A stretch of 64,000 bases of DNA from the NCBI RefSeq assembly GCF_011762485.1, contig NZ_JAAKGI010000002.1, positions 301,073 through 365,072 on the forward strand, in the 5' to 3' direction. This stretch comes from Yeosuana marina. Its GTDB lineage: Bacteria; Bacteroidota; Bacteroidia; Flavobacteriales; Flavobacteriaceae. Under the pieces are notes generated by a model. That model was not told where the DNA came from. It did no database searches and was given only the letters and a program-made list of their open reading frames with translations. A program made the translations under genes and the position numbers. Of the stretch, positions 61,251 through 64,000 are shown piece after piece. The first letter of the stretch is position 1. Every line of letters begins with the position of its first letter.

Positions 61251-62489
61251 ATGTTTAAAGAAAGTAAATATTATGGGGAACTATGGCTTGTTGATAAAGA
61301 AGAATCTAAATGCTTTTGTGTGCTTTCGTATATTGATGGTAAAGTATCATTAGAAACAAATTTGAGAATTAACAATTTTGCATACAAACATCAAATAATT
61401 TTAGGGGTTTTTAATGGGTTAGGATACATTACATTTGTTGATTGTAAAATCAAATATACTCAAAGTGGTATTTCTGAAGTTAATATTTATCAACCAAAAT
61501 ATTCATTTATTTCAGCTTATCATTTTATAGAGCCTATTAATCTAAAATTCAAAAAATTTCAAATATCTAATGATGCCATTGTAGATTGGATTCGCAAAAT
61601 GCACTGGTATTCTTTTACAGAGGATAAATTAATAAAGCAAGACGATATATCACAGCAATTTAAGATAAATGAAATTGGATTGTCAATTGAATTAGTGCAA
61701 TCTTCAAGTTCTAAAACAGGTCACAAAGAGTTTATTCTAAAAAATAATGGATATTTAAACTTCGAATCAGAAGAGAAAATTTCTTTGTTAACAGCATTTG
61801 ATTACTATAATACTTTTCAAAAAGTATTACAATTTATTTCAACCAAAACTAAGCAGTTTTCTTTTTTTTCTTTTAAATGTTTGTCTTGTGGAGAATGGGC
61901 TAATGTTTATTATCAGGAAGATAGATTTGAAAAGACTGGTTCAAGTTACATACATTTATCTTATGATGAGGTTGCTAAAGACTTACCTATTTTGGTTAAT
62001 AATGCCTATACGTCAGAATCTTTTAGGTTTTGTTTAGATAAACTAATGGAAAATTTATTGGGAGTTAAACTCAGTCATAGTAGGAGATTTACAAATACAA
62101 TAGCAACATTTGAGGCATATAATAAATTGTATACCAATCAAAAAAATAATAAGCTAATAAATTATCTAAATTATAATAGAGATAATATAATTTCAATTAG
62201 CAAAATAGATGAAAATAAATTTAACGATTTCTCTTCTAAAGTAATACGATCAAGGGATTATCATGTTCATAGTAATTTAAATAATAAAAATATTTACTCT
62301 GATTTCGAATTACTATACATCAGCTATCTTTTAGATTATACTGTAGGACTTGGTATTTTTCAACAGATGAAAATTTCAAATGAAATATTGGATAAAGTAA
62401 TTAGGCAAGGACAATCTGTATTTATTGATATGCAAAGAACTAATGAAATTTTAAGTCATGACCCTCTTAAAACCAACAAACCTATTTGA
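61251..62489 (+). CDS. ApeA-like HEPN defence protein
   Basis: 412 residues. The N-terminal beta-rich half (YYGELWLVDKEESKCFCVLSYIDGKVSLETNL...IILGVFNGLGYITFVDCKI...YSFISAYHFIEPINLKFKKFQIS) resembles the ApeA N-terminal domain 1. The C-terminal half is helical with a HEPN active-site motif R-x4-H (RSRDYH/RDYHVH, ~residue 340). ApeA-type proteins are single-gene abortive-infection RNases. Here it closes an operon with the 1345-residue protein (3-bp gap), so it could be the RNase effector of a larger system. Confidence 0.72.
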   Translation: MFKESKYYGELWLVDKEESKCFCVLSYIDGKVSLETNLRINNFAYKHQIILGVFNGLGYITFVDCKIKYTQSGISEVNIYQPKYSFISAYHFIEPINLKFKKFQISNDAIVDWIRKMHWYSFTEDKLIKQDDISQQFKINEIGLSIELVQSSSSKTGHKEFILKNNGYLNFESEEKISLLTAFDYYNTFQKVLQFISTKTKQFSFFSFKCLSCGEWANVYYQEDRFEKTGSSYIHLSYDEVAKDLPILVNNAYTSESFRFCLDKLMENLLGVKLSHSRRFTNTIATFEAYNKLYTNQKNNKLINYLNYNRDNIISISKIDENKFNDFSSKVIRSRDYHVHSNLNNKNIYSDFELLYISYLLDYTVGLGIFQQMKISNEILDKVIRQGQSVFIDMQRTNEILSHDPLKTNKPI

Positions 62490-62690
62490 TTTTATTGTAA
62501 AACAATTAAATACTTAAAAAACATATATTAGCTCAAAAAATTGATTTAGAATTAATAGCAAAACCTAATATGAGATACCTAGTTCGTCTAATTTGGTGAT
62601 TAAGTTATCTGGTAATACAATCTCAAAATTAATAAAGTATTCGTTAGAAAATATGATTAGGAAATTGTAATATATGTTCTAAATAGAGAA

Positions 62691-63506
62691 ATGATTATGA
62701 TGAGAGAAAAAGGAAATAAAAGTTTCATGAACCTTTCAAAAGAAGAATGCCTAGTGGTTTCGAAGGAAACTTTTCGTAATGCAAAAAACAAACATAGTGA
62801 TGCTTTAATTCTAGCTAAGAACAATTCTTACGGAATGGCAACATCTACCTTAATGCTATCACTAGAAGAAAACATGAAAGCAGTAATTCTTTTTCTAGAT
62901 GGAAACGGGTTTGAGTTTAGAAAAAGAGTTAAAGGAATAAAGTACTTATTTGTCAACCATAAACTAAGGTACCCATTAGGACTTATCCTTTCTGGATTCA
63001 ATATTTTCGGAAAAGACTTAATAGGTTTTATTGTTAGAATAGCTTCAACCCCTTCTTTAATAAAGGATTTTAGCATAAATGAAAAAGAATGGGAAGGTTT
63101 GGCTCTCAATTATATTTCAGAAAAAATCAATCAACTCAGTGAAGAAATAATATGGTTTTCTAATGCAGATTACCTTAGGCAAGATGGAATGTATGTTGAT
63201 TACGACAATGTATTAAAAACACCTTTAAGTATTGACAAAGAGGATTTTAATAACATTCTTACCCGAGTAAGTGGGATAAGTGAATTTATTGACAAATTTT
63301 TATCAATTTTTGGTCAAAGTAATGAAAGCACTGATGCGGAGTTAAAAACACAAGTGAAAAAATTACAGAAACAATTAATATCAGAAAAGGGATATGACAA
63401 AATTGGAATGATAGTTACAAAAATGAACGGAAAAGGAAATAACCTATATATAGACATATTAAAAAACCTGCAAGAATTCAAAAAGGATATTAATGATGAT
63501 TTCTGA
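62691..63506 (+). CDS. AbiV-family abortive infection protein
   Basis: 271 residues. ETFRNAKNKHSDALILAKNNSYGMATSTLMLSLEENMKAVILFLDG is the AbiV-type helical pattern (repeated small residues, then LALEE..K). RQDGMYVDYDN near residue 163 matches the R-x-x-G-x-YVD(F/Y) motif of the family. The C-terminus is helical. AbiV of Lactococcus blocks phage protein synthesis via a phage activator. It is separated by 201 bp from the ApeA-like gene, so probably its own transcript. A start at ATG 62700 is equally possible. Confidence 0.75.
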   Translation: MIMMREKGNKSFMNLSKEECLVVSKETFRNAKNKHSDALILAKNNSYGMATSTLMLSLEENMKAVILFLDGNGFEFRKRVKGIKYLFVNHKLRYPLGLILSGFNIFGKDLIGFIVRIASTPSLIKDFSINEKEWEGLALNYISEKINQLSEEIIWFSNADYLRQDGMYVDYDNVLKTPLSIDKEDFNNILTRVSGISEFIDKFLSIFGQSNESTDAELKTQVKKLQKQLISEKGYDKIGMIVTKMNGKGNNLYIDILKNLQEFKKDINDDF

Positions 63507-64000
63507 AAAGAGAGGTAAAAAACAATTTAAAAATAAATTTTCTGACCTCATGCTAATTTTGAATTAATCTAAAAGCAATCTTAATAGTGAATCTCTTTAC
63601 TAAAGAGCTGTCATTTAATTAGATTATTGTGTTGTACAGATATTAGAATTTTATGTGTTAAAATGAAATGAAAGCTTCTCTAATTACTGTTTTAAGAAAT
63701 AAGGGAGGCAAATGATGTTGTGTAAGGTGTTTAAAATGAGGTTTTATGTTAGGTGTATTCTTTTAATATTTTTTAGATTAATATTTTAAATTTTGTATAT
63801 TTATGTCAATAAAGACAAATAAATTTTGTTTTTAAATAGCTCTTTTTGACTTTAGTGTACTATACGGTGAATTCACTGAAATAAAATCATTTAAAATACT
63901 GTGAAACAGTGCTTTATAAAACAAAAGGTAATCCTGTCATCCCGACTTTTTAGTATATCAAATAGAAACAAAATATTTATAATTATATGATTATCAGTAT
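63507..64000. other. Right end of island 2 with upstream part of a third integrase module
   Basis: No gene is visible in the last 494 bp. From 63840 on (TTTTTGACTTTAGTGTAC..., the 12-bp att-like core at 63935, TAGTATATCAA as beside att copy 1, and ATATGATTATCAGTAT) it resembles the region upstream of the two integrases, so another recombinase gene probably starts just beyond the window. Confidence 0.45.
63935..63946. other. Putative attachment core, copy 3
   Basis: TGTCATCCCGAC, preceded by GGTAATCC and followed at a distance of 4 bases by TAGTATATCAA, as at copy 1. It marks the right end of island 2. Confidence 0.55.

Overview
The window reads as chromosomal DNA of a marine-type Flavobacteriaceae member (Bacteroidota). 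It is strongly AT-rich. It carries family-typical genes: CTnDOT-like tyrosine recombinases, RteC, TPR-AraC regulators, a BfmA/BtgA mobilisation protein and many SPII lipoproteins. Almost everything here is accessory DNA: stacked integrated islands, a peptide-export locus, a cassette array and several defence-type loci.

1-6.5 kb: an operon with an AAA-type ATPase and a PIN-like nuclease (left end cut by the window), then a leftward mobile-element block (EEP-family protein, DnaC-like ATPase, replication/HTH protein, excisionase-type HTH, RteC). 6.6-14.6 kb: a TPR-AraC regulator, a 45-residue double-glycine leader peptide, a prolyl-oligopeptidase lipoprotein, a C39 peptidase/ABC exporter and its HlyD partner. 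The 10-bp palindrome ATTTATAAAT recurs around these genes. A decayed rteC follows.

15.2-44.8 kb and 44.8-63.9 kb look like two islands in tandem. Each starts with the same 12-bp sequence TGTCATCCCGAC (15201, 44799, 63935), then a hairpin and, at the first two copies, a tyrosine recombinase. The 12-mer fits the 3' end of a tRNA acceptor arm. Island 1 holds a tRNA-Leu, a polysaccharide co-polymerase/BY-kinase-like protein, a three-gene Lamassu/ABC-3C-like system, a giant exonuclease-RecQ-UvrD fusion, a mobilisation block (ssb, RadC-like, BfmA-like) and an array of eight same-strand gene cassettes. The cassettes are separated by seven ~140-bp imperfect palindromes with the boundary logic of integron attC sites, but no integron integrase is visible.

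Island 2 holds an ATP-grasp peptide-ligase cluster with a newly located 52-residue precursor (graspetide type). It also holds an ECF sigma factor translationally coupled to a truncated, nuclease-dead Cas12f/TnpB-like protein, with a structured RNA candidate just upstream and a 16-bp repeat shared with the downstream flank. This matches the recently reported dCas12f-sigmaE RNA-guided transcription systems and is the most striking content of the window. The island ends in a defence block: AbiE toxin-antitoxin, a PD-(D/E)xK-like protein, an HNH protein, a 1345-residue unknown, an ApeA-like HEPN protein and an AbiV-like protein. Three copies of a conserved hairpin plus 42-bp-spaced repeat module (33.4, 48.6 and 52.5 kb) look like transfer origins and link the mobilisation block to the dCas12f segment.
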